A DNA stretch of 64,000 nucleotides from Pseudoxanthomonas sp. X-1 (GTDB lineage Bacteria > Pseudomonadota > Gammaproteobacteria > Xanthomonadales > Xanthomonadaceae): contig NZ_CP083376.1 in NCBI RefSeq assembly GCF_020042665.1, forward strand, positions 3,260,001 through 3,324,000, given 5' to 3'. The translations under genes were made by a program, and so were the position numbers. The notes under the pieces are model-generated. The model did no database searches and was not told the origin of the DNA. It worked only from the letters and a program-made list of their open reading frames with translations. The number at the start of each line of letters is the position of its first letter. The first letter of the stretch is position 1. Of this stretch, positions 48,128-57,382 are shown piece after piece.

Positions 48128-48156
48128 CCTGTTTGCAGAGCGATGGGAGGCGGCGA

Positions 48157-48324
48157 TCAGCCGGCCTTGGCCACCGTCTTCTTCGCCACGGCCTTCTTGG
48201 CCGGCGACTTGGCGACCGACTTGGCGGTCACCGGCGCGGCGACGGCGGCGCCGTGCTTGCGCGAATTGCCATAGCTGGCGTTGTAGCGCTTGCCCTTGGC
48301 GGTTTTGCGATCACCCTTGCCCAT
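48157..48324 (-). CDS. 30S ribosomal protein THX
   Basis: This encodes 55 residues, MGKGDRKTAKGKRYNASYGN followed by SRKHGAAVAAPV and an Ala/Lys-rich tail ending AKAG. The first 25 residues match the THX family, a small basic peptide that sits in the head of the 30S subunit in Thermus and is found in many proteobacteria. The Ala/Lys-rich extension is common in the long forms. A GAGGAG ribosome site lies 8 bases before the ATG, and a strong terminator follows. It is monocistronic. Confidence 0.93.
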   Translation of the reverse strand: MGKGDRKTAKGKRYNASYGNSRKHGAAVAAPVTAKSVAKSPAKKAVAKKTVAKAG

Positions 48325-48447
48325 CTGCGTACTCCTCGTGTTGGTGGCCCGCCGGTTGATGCGGGTGCGCCGCCGGCGTGAAGGCCGGCGCGCAGGGCCG
48401 GAGAGGCTACCACAGCGCCGCGTGGCACCACAGGGCCGCCCTGGCCT

Positions 48448-48855
48448 TCAGTGCGCGCAGCGCGCGTCGTGGACGTGGCCGTGGTTCAGGCGCAGGTTCA
48501 CCAGGTGCGCCACGCCCACCAGCGTGCCGCCGAAGGTCATGGCCACCGCATGCGGCACCAGGCTGTGATGCAGCGGCGGGTACAGCACCGCGATCCACAG
48601 CACCGCCAGTCCCACCAGCAACAGGCCCAGCGCGCGCAGCACCCGGTGCCGGCGATAGCCCGCGGCCAGGCTGAAGACGCCCAGCAGCGAGGCGAACACC
48701 ACGAAGATCCGCTCGAAGCCCTCGCCCAGCCAGGCCGACAGCCCCAGCGCCGGCAGCAGCGCGATCAACAGCGGCAGCACCGCGCAATGCACGGCGCAGA
48801 CCAGGGAGCCGGTGGCGCCGATGCGGTCCAGCCAGGAACGGAAGGGAGAGCTCAT
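48448..48855 (-). CDS. MerC-domain small membrane protein, probable Zur-regulated gene
   Basis: This encodes 135 residues with four probable membrane helices (about 20-42, 48-66, 72-92, 97-118). The CAVHC pair early in the first helix resembles the metal-binding Cys of MerC. The C-terminus is histidine-rich, NHGHVHDARCAH, which fits a metal-handling role. I used ATG 48855, which gives MSSPFRSWLDRIGATGS. It is divergent from the ZnuD-like receptor with a Zur box between. Zinc rather than mercury is the likely metal, by context. Confidence 0.85.
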   Translation of the reverse strand: MSSPFRSWLDRIGATGSLVCAVHCAVLPLLIALLPALGLSAWLGEGFERIFVVFASLLGVFSLAAGYRRHRVLRALGLLLVGLAVLWIAVLYPPLHHSLVPHAVAMTFGGTLVGVAHLVNLRLNHGHVHDARCAH

Positions 48856-48892
48856 GGGGTCGAGTATGACTTTCGGGCCAGGCACCGAGTTG

Positions 48893-48915
48893 ATGTCGAT
48901 ATATTATAACGTTAA
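48893..48915. promoter_or_regulatory. Zur box between MerC-like and ZnuD-like genes
   Basis: The minus strand holds GTTATAATATATC (48910-48898), matching 12 of 13 positions of the known core GTTATAATATAAC. Within the 23-base window, seven of eleven pairs around the centre at 48904 are complementary. A perfect -10 hexamer TATAAT is embedded for the minus-strand gene. For the plus-strand receptor, TTGATG (48890-48895) and TAATGT (48913-48918) lie 17 bases apart and bracket the site. Zur binding here would block both promoters when zinc is ample. Confidence 0.85.
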
Positions 48916-48953
48916 TGTTTCCTGATGACCTCCCTCCCCAGAAGTTGCCATTT

Positions 48954-51011
48954 ATGACGCGATCTTCCTTCCGCAGCGCCGGTGTGGCCGCGCTGTCACG
49001 CGCCCCCCTCGCCACCGCCCTCGGCCTGGCCCTGATCGGCTTCGGCGCCCACGCCCAGGAGGCGACCACCGCCCCGTCCAGCGACAGCCGCCACGGCCGC
49101 GCCGAGCACCTGCATGCCAAGGACCTGGACGCGATCAAGGTGACCGCCGACCCGTTCCGCAGCGCTGCCGACGACCTGAGCCAGCCGGTCAACGTGCTGG
49201 CCGGCGAGAAACTCGACGAGGCGCGCGCCGCCAGCCTGGGCGAGACCCTGCAGGGCATCCCGGGCGTGCAGTCGTCCAACTTCGGTCCCGGCGTGGGCCG
49301 GCCGATCATGCGCGGCCTGGACGGCCCGCGCGTGGCGGTGATGTCCGACGGCATGATCACCCAGGACGTGTCCACGGTGAGCCAGGACCATTCCCCGGCG
49401 ATCGAGCCGTTCCTGGCCGACCAGATCGAGGTGCTCAAGGGCCCGTCCACCCTGCTCTACGGCAATGGCGCCATCGGCGGCGCGGTCAACGTGGTCGACG
49501 GCCGCATCGCCGAGACGCCGGTGCAGGGCGTCAGCGGCCGCGCGGAAACGCGCGTGGACTTCGGCGACAAGGACGGGCAGACCAGCATGGCGCGCATCGA
49601 CGCCGGCAACGGCGGCCTGTCGATCCACGCCGACGGCGTGTACCGCAACGCCAAGGACTACGACACGCCCAAGGGGCCGCAGGCCAACACCTTCCAGGAC
49701 ACCAAGACCGGCTCGTTCGGCGCGTCGTTGTCGGGTGACTGGGGCTTCCTCGGCGCCTCGGTCTCGCGCTTCAACGACAGCTACGGCAACCCCGGCGAGC
49801 CGGGCGACCTGGCGCAGGGCGAGCGCGGCGTGCACCTGGAGCTGCACCAGGACCGCTTCGACGTGAAGGGCGGCCTCAACGATCCCTGGGGCGCCGGAAG
49901 CGGCCTGCGCTACAGCTTCTCGCACACGCGCTACGACCACACCGAGTTCGAGGGCGAGGAAGTCGGCACCAGTTTCTTCAAGCGCGCCAACGAGGGCCGC
50001 GTGGAAGCGACCTTCAGCGCCGACAGCGGCTGGCAGAGCGCGATCGGCCTGCAGGGCACCGACAGCACCTTCCGCGCCGTGGGCGAGGAATCCTTCGTGC
50101 CCAAGACCGACACCAAGTCGGTCGGCCTGTTCGCGGTGACCAAGAACGCCTGGGGCCGCTTCTCCACCGAGCTGGGCGCGCGCATCGACCGGGTCAAGTA
50201 CGAGACCGACACCGGCCTGTCGCCCGACTTCAAGCCGACCAGCTTCTCGGCCAGCTTCGGCTTCGGCCTGGCCGAAGGCTGGCGCCTGACCGCCAACCTG
50301 GACCACTCCGAGCGCGCGCCGGTGGAAGAGGAGCTGTTCGCCGATGGCCCGCACATCGCCACGCTGGCCTACGAGATCGGCGATGCGACCCTGGACAAGG
50401 AAAAGGCCAACCAGGCCGAGCTGGGCCTGCAGTACAGCAACGACTGGATGGAGGCCAAGCTCTCGGCCTACTACAACCGCTACGACAACTTCATCTACGT
50501 GGCCGATACCGGCGGCCAGTGGTACCACGAGGAGGACGACGACTACCTGCCGATCCGCCAGTGGACCCAGGCCGATGCGACCTTCCACGGCTTCGAGGGC
50601 GAGGCCGACTTCCACCTGGCCAAGTCCGACACTGCCGGCGACTGGGATCTGCACGTGTTCGGCGACACCGTGCGCGCGCGCCTCAACGATGGCGGCAACG
50701 TGCCGCGCATCCCGCCGGGCCGCTTCGGTGCGCAGCTGCGCTGGCAGGCCACCAACTGGCGCGCCTCGCTGGGCGCCACGCGCTACATGAAGCAGGACAA
50801 GCTGGGCGCCAACGAGACCGAGACCGCCGGCTACACGATGGTCGATGCCCACCTGGCCTATCACATCGACACCGGCTCGACCGCCTGGGAAGTGTTCCTG
50901 GACGGCAACAACCTGCTCGACCGCGATGCGCGCGTGCACACCTCCTTCCTCAAGGACGACGTGATGCTGCCCGGTCGCAACGGCACCTTCGGCGTGCGCG
51001 TGTTCTTCTGA
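48954..51011 (+). CDS. znuD: TonB-dependent outer membrane receptor, ZnuD-like zinc receptor
   Basis: This encodes 685 residues. A signal peptide (about 1-34, LGLALIGFGAHA) is followed by a short His-containing segment (RHGRAEHLHAKD). The plug (about 50-170) has LGETLQGIPGVQSSNFG, RPIMRGLDGPRVAVM, VSQDHSPAIEPFLADQIEVL and LLYGNGAIGGAVNVVDGRI, closely parallel to Neisseria ZnuD. A 22-strand barrel ends in the aromatic FGVRVFF. The likely cargo is zinc, moved with TonB energy. I chose ATG 48954 over one at 48915 because it gives a proper signal peptide. The Zur box lies just upstream. Confidence 0.9.
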   Translation: MTRSSFRSAGVAALSRAPLATALGLALIGFGAHAQEATTAPSSDSRHGRAEHLHAKDLDAIKVTADPFRSAADDLSQPVNVLAGEKLDEARAASLGETLQGIPGVQSSNFGPGVGRPIMRGLDGPRVAVMSDGMITQDVSTVSQDHSPAIEPFLADQIEVLKGPSTLLYGNGAIGGAVNVVDGRIAETPVQGVSGRAETRVDFGDKDGQTSMARIDAGNGGLSIHADGVYRNAKDYDTPKGPQANTFQDTKTGSFGASLSGDWGFLGASVSRFNDSYGNPGEPGDLAQGERGVHLELHQDRFDVKGGLNDPWGAGSGLRYSFSHTRYDHTEFEGEEVGTSFFKRANEGRVEATFSADSGWQSAIGLQGTDSTFRAVGEESFVPKTDTKSVGLFAVTKNAWGRFSTELGARIDRVKYETDTGLSPDFKPTSFSASFGFGLAEGWRLTANLDHSERAPVEEELFADGPHIATLAYEIGDATLDKEKANQAELGLQYSNDWMEAKLSAYYNRYDNFIYVADTGGQWYHEEDDDYLPIRQWTQADATFHGFEGEADFHLAKSDTAGDWDLHVFGDTVRARLNDGGNVPRIPPGRFGAQLRWQATNWRASLGATRYMKQDKLGANETETAGYTMVDAHLAYHIDTGSTAWEVFLDGNNLLDRDARVHTSFLKDDVMLPGRNGTFGVRVFF

Positions 51012-51109
51012 TCCAACCCGGGCGCGTTCTTCCCGATGGGAAGGGCGCGCCGTCCAGGCCGACCCCGCGCGCGGCGCGTTTGCTCTCTCCCGCGCCGCCG
51101 CACGGGACT

Positions 51110-51154
51110 GCGGGCCGGAAGACCTCCCCTGTCTTCCGGCCCGCTTTTTTTTTT
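51110..51154 (+). terminator. Rho-independent terminator of the ZnuD-like gene
   Basis: GCGGGCCGGAAGAC (51110-51123) pairs perfectly with GTCTTCCGGCCCGC (51131-51144), loop of 7 bases, followed by ten T residues (51145-51154). It starts 98 bases after the receptor stop. Confidence 0.95.
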
Positions 51155-51193
51155 GCGCATCATGCGTGGCGCCGAAGGCGCTTGGTCACCCCG

Positions 51194-51967
51194 TCAGGGC
51201 TTGCGCTGCCCGCGGCGCGTCATGCGGCGCCACAGCGCCCACCAGAGCAGGGCCAGCGGAAACGCCAGGATCAGGAAGGGCAGGCAATAGGCCAGACCCG
51301 GCAGGGCCGCACCGATCCCCTCCTTCAGGCCAGCGACCATGTCCTCCCCCAGGTCGCCAAGCGCACCGCGGCCGTCGTGCCGCGGATCGGCGAAGTCGAA
51401 CGCGACCAGGTTGGTGTCCAGCCGCATTTGCTGGGTCGCCGCCGTCGCCTCGAGCATGCGGCGCTTCTCGGCAAGGCCCGCCTGCTCCCGACTCAGCGCG
51501 ATCAGGTCGGCGACCGCGAGATCCTTGCGCGCCGCCAGCGCGTCCAGTCGCCGGGCGTAGTCCTCGAGCTGGGCGCGGTCGCGCTGGGTTTCCTGGACGG
51601 CCTTGCCGATGTCCTCGGCCTGGGTGCGGCGCGACGCGATCCTGCCGCCCTGCCCGGCCAGGGCGGTCATGCGTTCGACGCCGCCCGGAACGATGCGCAG
51701 CGTCAGCGCGCCGCCATGTCGGGACTGCACGATGGACAGCACATTGCAGGCCCCGAACGCCGACGCGGTACAGGCCTTGCGCAGCGCGGCGATCCGCGTT
51801 GGCACCTGCTCTTGCTCCAGCTCGATCGAGAGCGTGTGCTCGTAGGCCAGCATCGCGCCGGACCCGCCCTGCTCTCCGACGACAGGGGGCGGCGCACCCG
51901 CCTGCTGCTGCGCGCAGCCCATCATCGTCGCGACCATCGCCAGCAGCGCGATCCGCCATCCCCGCAT
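51194..51967 (-). CDS. DUF4349-type lipoprotein
   Basis: This encodes 257 residues. The signal ends in a lipobox-like VATMMGC with the Cys at about residue 18, so it should be a lipoprotein. A central coiled-coil region (about 115-170, QETQRDRAQLEDYARRLDAL) is typical of DUF4349. The C-terminus has a hydrophobic segment (about 226-248, LPFLILAFPLALLWWALW) with a basic end, giving a second membrane contact. I chose ATG 51967, with GGGAGG upstream. No function is known for the family. It is convergent with the zinc receptor. Confidence 0.88.
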   Translation of the reverse strand: MRGWRIALLAMVATMMGCAQQQAGAPPPVVGEQGGSGAMLAYEHTLSIELEQEQVPTRIAALRKACTASAFGACNVLSIVQSRHGGALTLRIVPGGVERMTALAGQGGRIASRRTQAEDIGKAVQETQRDRAQLEDYARRLDALAARKDLAVADLIALSREQAGLAEKRRMLEATAATQQMRLDTNLVAFDFADPRHDGRGALGDLGEDMVAGLKEGIGAALPGLAYCLPFLILAFPLALLWWALWRRMTRRGQRKP

Positions 51968-52097
51968 GCCCCTGCTCCCTCCCGGATTTGGCCGCACGAT
52001 GCCACGAACCCGAGTCGCGCGACAGCGCGGCACCGCGAAGCCGGCGACCGACCCGCACGTGGAATCCGGCATTGCGGAGGGCCGGATTTCAAATAGG

Positions 52098-52112
52098 TGC
52101 ATATGCATGCAT
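52098..52112. promoter_or_regulatory. Candidate operator for the MarR-MFS operon
   Basis: Two overlapping palindromes, TGCATATGCA (52098-52107) and ATGCATGCAT (52103-52112), lie 31 bases before the MarR start codon. MarR proteins usually bind short palindromes over their own promoters. The site is AT-richer than its surroundings. No experiment or alignment supports the assignment. Confidence 0.45.
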
Positions 52113-52143
52113 CATGCGGACAGCCACCCGCTGGAGCCACGCC

Positions 52144-52584
52144 ATGTCCCTGTCCCCGGACGCCGCCTGTACCTGCTTCCGGCTGCGCCGCGCCGCGCGG
52201 CAGGCCTCGCAGCTCTACGACCGCGCCCTGGCGGCGATCGGCCTGAGTCTCAACGAATACTCCATCCTGCGCCGCGCGCAGAAAGGCACGCGCACGCTGG
52301 GCGAACTGGCCGAGGTCTGCGGCATGGACCGCAGCACCCTCACCCGCAACCTCAAGCCGCTGCTCGCCGCGGGCCTGCTGCGCGAAGCGCGCGGCGACGA
52401 TGCGCGCCAGCGCCTGATCCAGCTCACCCCCAAGGGGGCGCGCGCCATCGCCCAGGCGATCCCGCGATGGCAACAGGCCCAGGCGCAGATGACCGCGCTG
52501 TTCGGCGCCGGCCCCATGCAGCGCCTCAACGCCGACCTGGATGCCCTGCATGCCGCGCTGCGCCCGCTGCGGGAGGCCGCATGA
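52144..52584 (+). CDS. MarR-family transcriptional regulator
   Basis: This encodes 146 residues. The winged HTH is clear: SLNEYSILRRAQKGTRTLGELAEVCGMDRSTLTRNLKPLLAAGLL, with the wing DDARQRLIQLTPKG. An N-terminal CTCF (Cys9 and Cys11) might sense oxidation or a thiol-reactive compound, which is speculative. It overlaps the MFS gene by 4 bases and probably represses it with itself. A palindromic site lies just upstream. Confidence 0.93.
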   Translation: MSLSPDAACTCFRLRRAARQASQLYDRALAAIGLSLNEYSILRRAQKGTRTLGELAEVCGMDRSTLTRNLKPLLAAGLLREARGDDARQRLIQLTPKGARAIAQAIPRWQQAQAQMTALFGAGPMQRLNADLDALHAALRPLREAA

Positions 52585-53810
52585 ACGCCGCCGCCCCGCG
52601 CACGCCCTGGCTGCTGCTGGCCATCGCCTCGGCGATGCTGCTGCTGACCATGGGCGTGCGCCAGACCACCGGCCTGTTCGTCAAACCCATCGCCGCCAGC
52701 ACCGGCATCGGCATCGCCTCGATCAGCTTCGCACTGGCGATCGGGCAGCTGGTGTGGGGCGCCGTACAACCGGTGTTCGGCGCGATCGCCGACCGCCATG
52801 GCCCGGCGCGGGTGCTGGTGTTCGGCGGCCTGCTGATGGCCGCCGGCTGCGCGCTGACGCCGTTCATGACCAGCCAGGGAGGCCTGATCCTCAGCCTGGG
52901 ACTCATGGCCGCGGCCGGCGCGGGGGCCGGCAGCTTCTCGATCCTGATCGGCGCCACCGCCCAGCACATCCCGGCGGCCAAGCGCTCGTTCGCGTCCGGC
53001 GTCATCAATGCGGGCGGGTCGCTGGGGCAGTTCCTCTTCGCGCCGCTGGTGACGCTGGGCATCAGCGTGGCCGGCTGGTCGGCCGCGATGTTCGGCCTGG
53101 CCCTGGCCTCGCTGCTGACGCTGCCCCTGATCGCGCCGCTGCTGAGGCCGCGCCGCGACGACCCGGCCGCCGCCATCGCGCAGGCCGCCGAGGCCGCGCA
53201 TCTGACCCTGCGCGAACAGCTGCGGCTGGCCCTGCAGGACCGCAGCTACTGGCTGCTGCATCTGGGCTTCTTCACCTGCGGCGTGCACATCGCCTTCCTG
53301 GTCACGCACCTGCCGGGCGAAGTGGCGCTGTGCGGCCTCTCGCCGGGCGTGGCCGGCACCTCGATCGCGCTGATCGGCCTGTTCAACGTCGCCGGCAGCC
53401 TGACCGCCGGCGCACTCGGCCAGCGCATACCGATGAAATACGTGCTGGCCGCGATGTACGGCAGCCGCGCCCTGCTGATCGCGCTGTATCTCCTCTCCCC
53501 GCCCACGCCGATGACCTTCTACATTTTCGCCGCGGCGCTGGGCTTCACCTGGCTGGCGACCGTGCCGCCCACGGCGGGCATCATCGGCAAGCGCTTCGGG
53601 CCGCGCTACCTGGGCACGCTGTTCGGCCTGACGCTGCTGTCGCACCAGATCGGCGGCTTCTTCGGCGCCTGGCTTGGAGGGGTGGCGCTGGAGCGCTCGG
53701 GGAGCTATCTGTGGATGTGGTACGCGGACATGGCGCTGGCGATCGTGGCGGCCGTGGCGAACCTGCCGATCCGGGAGCGGGCGTTGGAGGCGCGACCCGC
53801 AGCAGCCTGA
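52581..53810 (+). CDS. MFS transporter
   Basis: This encodes 409 residues with about twelve membrane helices. The loop 2-3 MFS motif appears as GAIADRHGPARVLVFGG. The GQLVWGAVQPVFG and VINAGGSLGQFLFAPL stretches are typical of OxlT/CynX-type or drug-proton antiporters. The substrate is unknown; with a MarR regulator in front, efflux of an antimicrobial or organic acid is likely. The ATG overlaps the MarR stop. Confidence 0.92.
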   Translation: MNAAAPRTPWLLLAIASAMLLLTMGVRQTTGLFVKPIAASTGIGIASISFALAIGQLVWGAVQPVFGAIADRHGPARVLVFGGLLMAAGCALTPFMTSQGGLILSLGLMAAAGAGAGSFSILIGATAQHIPAAKRSFASGVINAGGSLGQFLFAPLVTLGISVAGWSAAMFGLALASLLTLPLIAPLLRPRRDDPAAAIAQAAEAAHLTLREQLRLALQDRSYWLLHLGFFTCGVHIAFLVTHLPGEVALCGLSPGVAGTSIALIGLFNVAGSLTAGALGQRIPMKYVLAAMYGSRALLIALYLLSPPTPMTFYIFAAALGFTWLATVPPTAGIIGKRFGPRYLGTLFGLTLLSHQIGGFFGAWLGGVALERSGSYLWMWYADMALAIVAAVANLPIRERALEARPAAA

Positions 53811-53813
53811 GGC

Positions 53814-54524
53814 TTACCCGGCAAGGCCAGCCATGTACGCGCAGATCGCCTGCCAAGCCGGCCAGTGGGCGATCAGCTCGAAACCCGCATCCTGCACCAC
53901 CAGCACGATCAGCAGCAGCGGATACGGCGGGCGCAGCGGGCCCTCGCGCATGTCGCGCGCGATCAGCACCAGCACGACCAGCGCGCTGAGCGCCATGGCG
54001 CTGTGGAATGCCGCCTCGAACGAATGGATGCCCGGCACGAAGAACCCGAGCGCGCGCGCGAGCGCCGGCGGCAGGACCAGCACGGCGGTGGACGCCATGT
54101 AGCGCGCATGCAGGGGTTTGTGCCGGCGATGGCGGATGGCCATGGCGTAGCAGAACGCGAAATAGCCCAGTGCGATCAGGTCAACGAACGTCAGCCGCGG
54201 CGCGAACGCCTTCTGGAACGGATTGGTCCCGGCCAGCGCGTCGCACAGCAGCGCCACGCCACTGATCAGGAACAGCGGCACCAGCACCAGCGACGACCAG
54301 CCCAGGGTGCGGTGCAGCGCGTAACGTCGCGTGCGCGCCAGCAGGCCCTGCGCGATCAGCAGCAGGATCCAGGCCACGGCCAGGCCGCCGTGCACATGGC
54401 GCAGCAGGCCGGCCTCGGCCAGGCGGGAAAAGTAGGTGGGATAGAACCCGACCAGTGCGGTCAGCAGCACCAGGCCGAAGTAGTAGGGCGTGTTGTCGTG
54501 CGAACGGGCACCGACCAGGCGCAT
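53814..54524 (-). CDS. Multi-pass membrane protein of unknown function
   Basis: This encodes 236 residues with about seven hydrophobic segments. Conserved-looking histidines at HVHGGLAV and YALHRTLGW lie near helix ends and recall haem- or quinone-binding cytochrome b561-like folds; DUF2306-like proteins share this layout. The assignment is weak. It is convergent with the MFS gene (3 bases apart) and downstream of zur on the same strand, with 87 bases between. Confidence 0.8.
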   Translation of the reverse strand: MRLVGARSHDNTPYYFGLVLLTALVGFYPTYFSRLAEAGLLRHVHGGLAVAWILLLIAQGLLARTRRYALHRTLGWSSLVLVPLFLISGVALLCDALAGTNPFQKAFAPRLTFVDLIALGYFAFCYAMAIRHRRHKPLHARYMASTAVLVLPPALARALGFFVPGIHSFEAAFHSAMALSALVVLVLIARDMREGPLRPPYPLLLIVLVVQDAGFELIAHWPAWQAICAYMAGLAG

Positions 54525-54611
54525 CGCGATCTTCCATCAGTGGGAATACCGGGATGAACGCACCCTCGGACCGGTTACGGCCAGGGCGCGGCGGCGCTCG
54601 GCGCCTGCGGA

Positions 54612-55103
54612 TCAGGCCTGCGCGCAGCGCGCGCACAGTCCATGCACTTCCAGCGTCTGCGCCTGCGGCTGGAACCCCAGCGCCTTGGCCCGCGCCTCCA
54701 GCTGGTCGACCACCACCCGGTCCTCCAGCTCCACCGCCGAATGGCAGCGGTCGCAGATCAGGAAGGGCACCGAATGGGCCGCGCTGTTGGGATGGTGGCA
54801 GGCGACGAAGGCGTTGACCGACTCGAGCTTGTGCACGAAGCCGTTGGCCATCAGGAAATCCAGCGCGCGATACACCGTGGGCGGGGCGTCGGCGCCCACA
54901 CCCTTGGAGGCGCGCACCAGGTCGAGCAGTTCGTAGGCCTTGATCGGCTTGCCCGCCTCGGCGATCAGGCGCAGCACGCGCGCCCGGATCGGGGTCAGGC
55001 GCAGGCCGCGCTCGCCGCAGGCGTGCTCGACCGCGTCGACGAAACCCTCGGCGTTGTGCACGTGATGGTGTGGCGCGATGCAGGCGGGCTCGGCGGCGGC
55101 CAT
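54612..55103 (-). CDS. zur: Zinc uptake regulator Zur (Fur family)
   Basis: This encodes 163 residues. The winged-helix DNA-binding domain (about 20-95) includes [19 protein letters not shown] and [20 protein letters not shown], which closely follows E. coli Zur. Structural zinc cysteines are C117 and C120 (CDRC) and C157 and C160 (CARC). Candidate sensory ligands are C102 and H103/H104 (ACHHP) and H110. The protein represses zinc uptake genes when zinc is bound. It is 16 bases downstream of gltX on the same strand. A strong Zur box is present about 6 kb away at 48893. Confidence 0.94.
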   Translation of the reverse strand: MAAAEPACIAPHHHVHNAEGFVDAVEHACGERGLRLTPIRARVLRLIAEAGKPIKAYELLDLVRASKGVGADAPPTVYRALDFLMANGFVHKLESVNAFVACHHPNSAAHSVPFLICDRCHSAVELEDRVVVDQLEARAKALGFQPQAQTLEVHGLCARCAQA

Positions 55104-55119
55104 GGGGCGACTCCTTCGA

Positions 55120-56526
55120 TCAGGCGGCTTGCGCGGTCTTGATAAGCGCCGCGTCGATGCGTTTCAAGGCCTGCTCGCGGCCGGCCAGGTAAACGGTATG
55201 GGAAATGTCCGGGCTGACCTGGGTGCCGGTGATGGCCACCCGCAGCGGCTGGGCGACCTTGCCCATGCCCAGGTCCAGGGCGGCGGCGGCCTCGTGCAGC
55301 GCGGCGGACACCGCGTCGACCTGCCACTCGTCCAGCGCCGCCAGCAGTTCGCGCGCCTTGGCCAGCGGCGCGGCGGCGGCGGGCTTGAGGTGCTTGGCCA
55401 CGGCGGCCTCGTCGTACTCGGTCAGCGGCTGGTACCAGACCACGGCCTTCTCGGCCATTTCCTTCAGGGTCTGCACGCGCTCGCGCAGGGCGATCACCAC
55501 GTCCACCGGCGCCGGGCCCGCGGCGAGGTTCACGCCCAGCTTCTCCAGCTGGTAGACCAGCTGCGGGGCGATGGTCTCCGGCGCGTCGGTCTTGAGGTAG
55601 TGCTGGTTGACCCAGCCCAGCTTGGCCATGTCCAGGCGCGCGGCCTTGGAATTGACGTCCTTGACGTCGAACAGGTCGATCAGCGCCTGGCGCGAGAACA
55701 GCTCCTGGTCGCCATGCGACCAGCCCAGGCGCGCGAGGTAGTTGATCAGCGCGTGCGGCAGGTAGCCGGCGTCCTTGTACTGCATCACGTCGGCCGCGCC
55801 GGTGCGCTTGGACAGCTTGGCGCCCTGCTCGTCCAGGATCATCGGCATGTGCGCGAACTTCGGCACCGGCGCGCCCAGCGCCTGGTAGATGTTGATCTGG
55901 CGCGGGGTGTTGTTGATGTGGTCGTCGCCGCGGATGACCTCGGTGATGCCCATGTCCCAGTCGTCCACCACGACGGCGAAGTTGTAGGTCGGGTAGCCGT
56001 CCGGGCGGAAGATCACCATGTCGTCCAGCTCGGCATTGGCGATCTCGATGCGGCCCTTGATCAGGTCGTCGAACACCACGCTGCCCTCGAGCGGGTTCTT
56101 GAAGCGGATCACGCGGTTGGGGTCGTCGCGCTGCGGCAGGCCGGCCTCGCGCGCGGCGCCGTTGTAGCGCGGCTTCTCCTGGCGCGCCATGGCGGCCTCG
56201 CGCATGGCGTCCAGTTCCTCGCGCGTCTCGTAAGCGTAGTAGGCCTTGCCCTGCGCCAGCAGCTGTTCGGCCACTTCTCGGTAGCGGGCCAGGCGCTGGG
56301 TCTGGTAGATCGGGCCCTGGTCGTAGTCCAGGCCCAGCCAGTCCATCGCCTCCAGGATCGCGTCGATGGCGGCCTGGGTGCTGCGTTCGCGGTCGGTGTC
56401 CTCGATGCGCAGGACGAACTCGCCGCCGCGATGGCGCGCCTCCAGCCAGCAGTACAGCGCGGTGCGCGCGCCGCCGATGTGCAGATAGCCGGTGGGACTG
56501 GGAGCGAAGCGGGTACGGCAGGTCAT
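55120..56526 (-). CDS. gltX: Glutamyl-tRNA synthetase
   Basis: This encodes 468 residues and charges tRNA-Glu with glutamate. The class I signatures are [18 protein letters not shown] near the N-terminus (HIGH motif as HIGG) and KLSKRTGA at about 237 (KMSKS motif). The C-terminal anticodon-binding domain starts at about 320. It is essential in most bacteria. zur follows after 16 bases and lpxH is divergent across 81 bases. Confidence 0.97.
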   Translation of the reverse strand: MTCRTRFAPSPTGYLHIGGARTALYCWLEARHRGGEFVLRIEDTDRERSTQAAIDAILEAMDWLGLDYDQGPIYQTQRLARYREVAEQLLAQGKAYYAYETREELDAMREAAMARQEKPRYNGAAREAGLPQRDDPNRVIRFKNPLEGSVVFDDLIKGRIEIANAELDDMVIFRPDGYPTYNFAVVVDDWDMGITEVIRGDDHINNTPRQINIYQALGAPVPKFAHMPMILDEQGAKLSKRTGAADVMQYKDAGYLPHALINYLARLGWSHGDQELFSRQALIDLFDVKDVNSKAARLDMAKLGWVNQHYLKTDAPETIAPQLVYQLEKLGVNLAAGPAPVDVVIALRERVQTLKEMAEKAVVWYQPLTEYDEAAVAKHLKPAAAAPLAKARELLAALDEWQVDAVSAALHEAAAALDLGMGKVAQPLRVAITGTQVSPDISHTVYLAGREQALKRIDAALIKTAQAA

Positions 56527-56607
56527 GAAGAGCCCAGGAGAACGTGCGGACGCGGGAGGGCCACCATTTTACCCGGCGCCGCGCGGCCGGGCCGGTATCA
56601 TGCGCCG

Positions 56608-57351
56608 ATGACCACGCTGTTCATCTCCGACCTGCACCTGGACGCCAGCCGTCCGGCCATCACCGACCTGTTCCTGCGGTTCCTGCGCCACGAGGCGCTG
56701 CAGGCCGAGGCGCTTTACATCCTGGGCGACCTGTTCGAGGCCTGGGTGGGCGACGACGATCCTTCCGAACTGGCCACGCAGGTCGCCCAGGGGCTGCGCG
56801 CGGTCAGCGAGGCGGGCGTGCCGGTGTTCTTCATCCACGGCAACCGCGACTTCCTGCTGGGCCAGGACTACGCCGAGCGCTGCGGCATGCGCCTGCTGCC
56901 CGACCCGGCGGTGGTCGAACTCTACGGCGAGCCGGTGCTGCTGCTGCACGGCGACCTGCTGTGCACCTCGGACGTGGCCTACCAGCAGGTGCGCGCGCAG
57001 ACCCGCAACCCGGCCTGGCAGGCGCACATGCTGGCCCAGCCGCTGGCCGCGCGCATCGCCTTCGCCGCGCAGGCGCGCGCGGCCAGCGCCGCGCATCAGG
57101 GCGGGATGAAGGGCGACAGCGCCAAGTTCGAGACGCTGACCGACGTCACCCCGGCCGAGGTCGAGACCAGCTTCGTGCGCTACGGGCTGACGCGGATGAT
57201 CCACGGCCACACCCACCGCCCGGCCGTGCACGAGCTCATCGTCGACGGCAAGGCCTGCACCCGCATCGTGCTGGGCGACTGGTACGAGCAGGGCTCGGTG
57301 CTGCGGGTGACGCCGCACGGCTACGACCTGCAGTCGCTGCCGGTGCAATAG
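56608..57351 (+). CDS. lpxH: UDP-2,3-diacylglucosamine diphosphatase LpxH
   Basis: This encodes 247 residues and hydrolyses UDP-2,3-diacylglucosamine to lipid X in lipid A synthesis, at the inner membrane surface. Calcineurin-type metal motifs are visible: D8 and H10 (ISDLHLD), [18 protein letters not shown], the HGD of LLLHGDLLC, and HGHTHRP. Length is normal for LpxH. It is divergent from gltX and convergent with the DUF455 gene. Confidence 0.96.
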   Translation: MTTLFISDLHLDASRPAITDLFLRFLRHEALQAEALYILGDLFEAWVGDDDPSELATQVAQGLRAVSEAGVPVFFIHGNRDFLLGQDYAERCGMRLLPDPAVVELYGEPVLLLHGDLLCTSDVAYQQVRAQTRNPAWQAHMLAQPLAARIAFAAQARAASAAHQGGMKGDSAKFETLTDVTPAEVETSFVRYGLTRMIHGHTHRPAVHELIVDGKACTRIVLGDWYEQGSVLRVTPHGYDLQSLPVQ

Positions 57352-57382
57352 AGGCGCCGCTTGGGGCAGCTCAGGCCCGGGC

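Larger units (their letters stand above)
47680..48156. other. Long non-coding region with nested inverted repeats
   Basis: This 477-base stretch has no plausible gene. It contains a long inverted repeat at 47758-47872 with an inner hairpin, a pair of inverted REP-like units at 47961-48059, and the THX terminator at 48095-48127. Two other patches (47680-47757 and 47873-47960) hold nothing I recognise. Confidence 0.85.
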
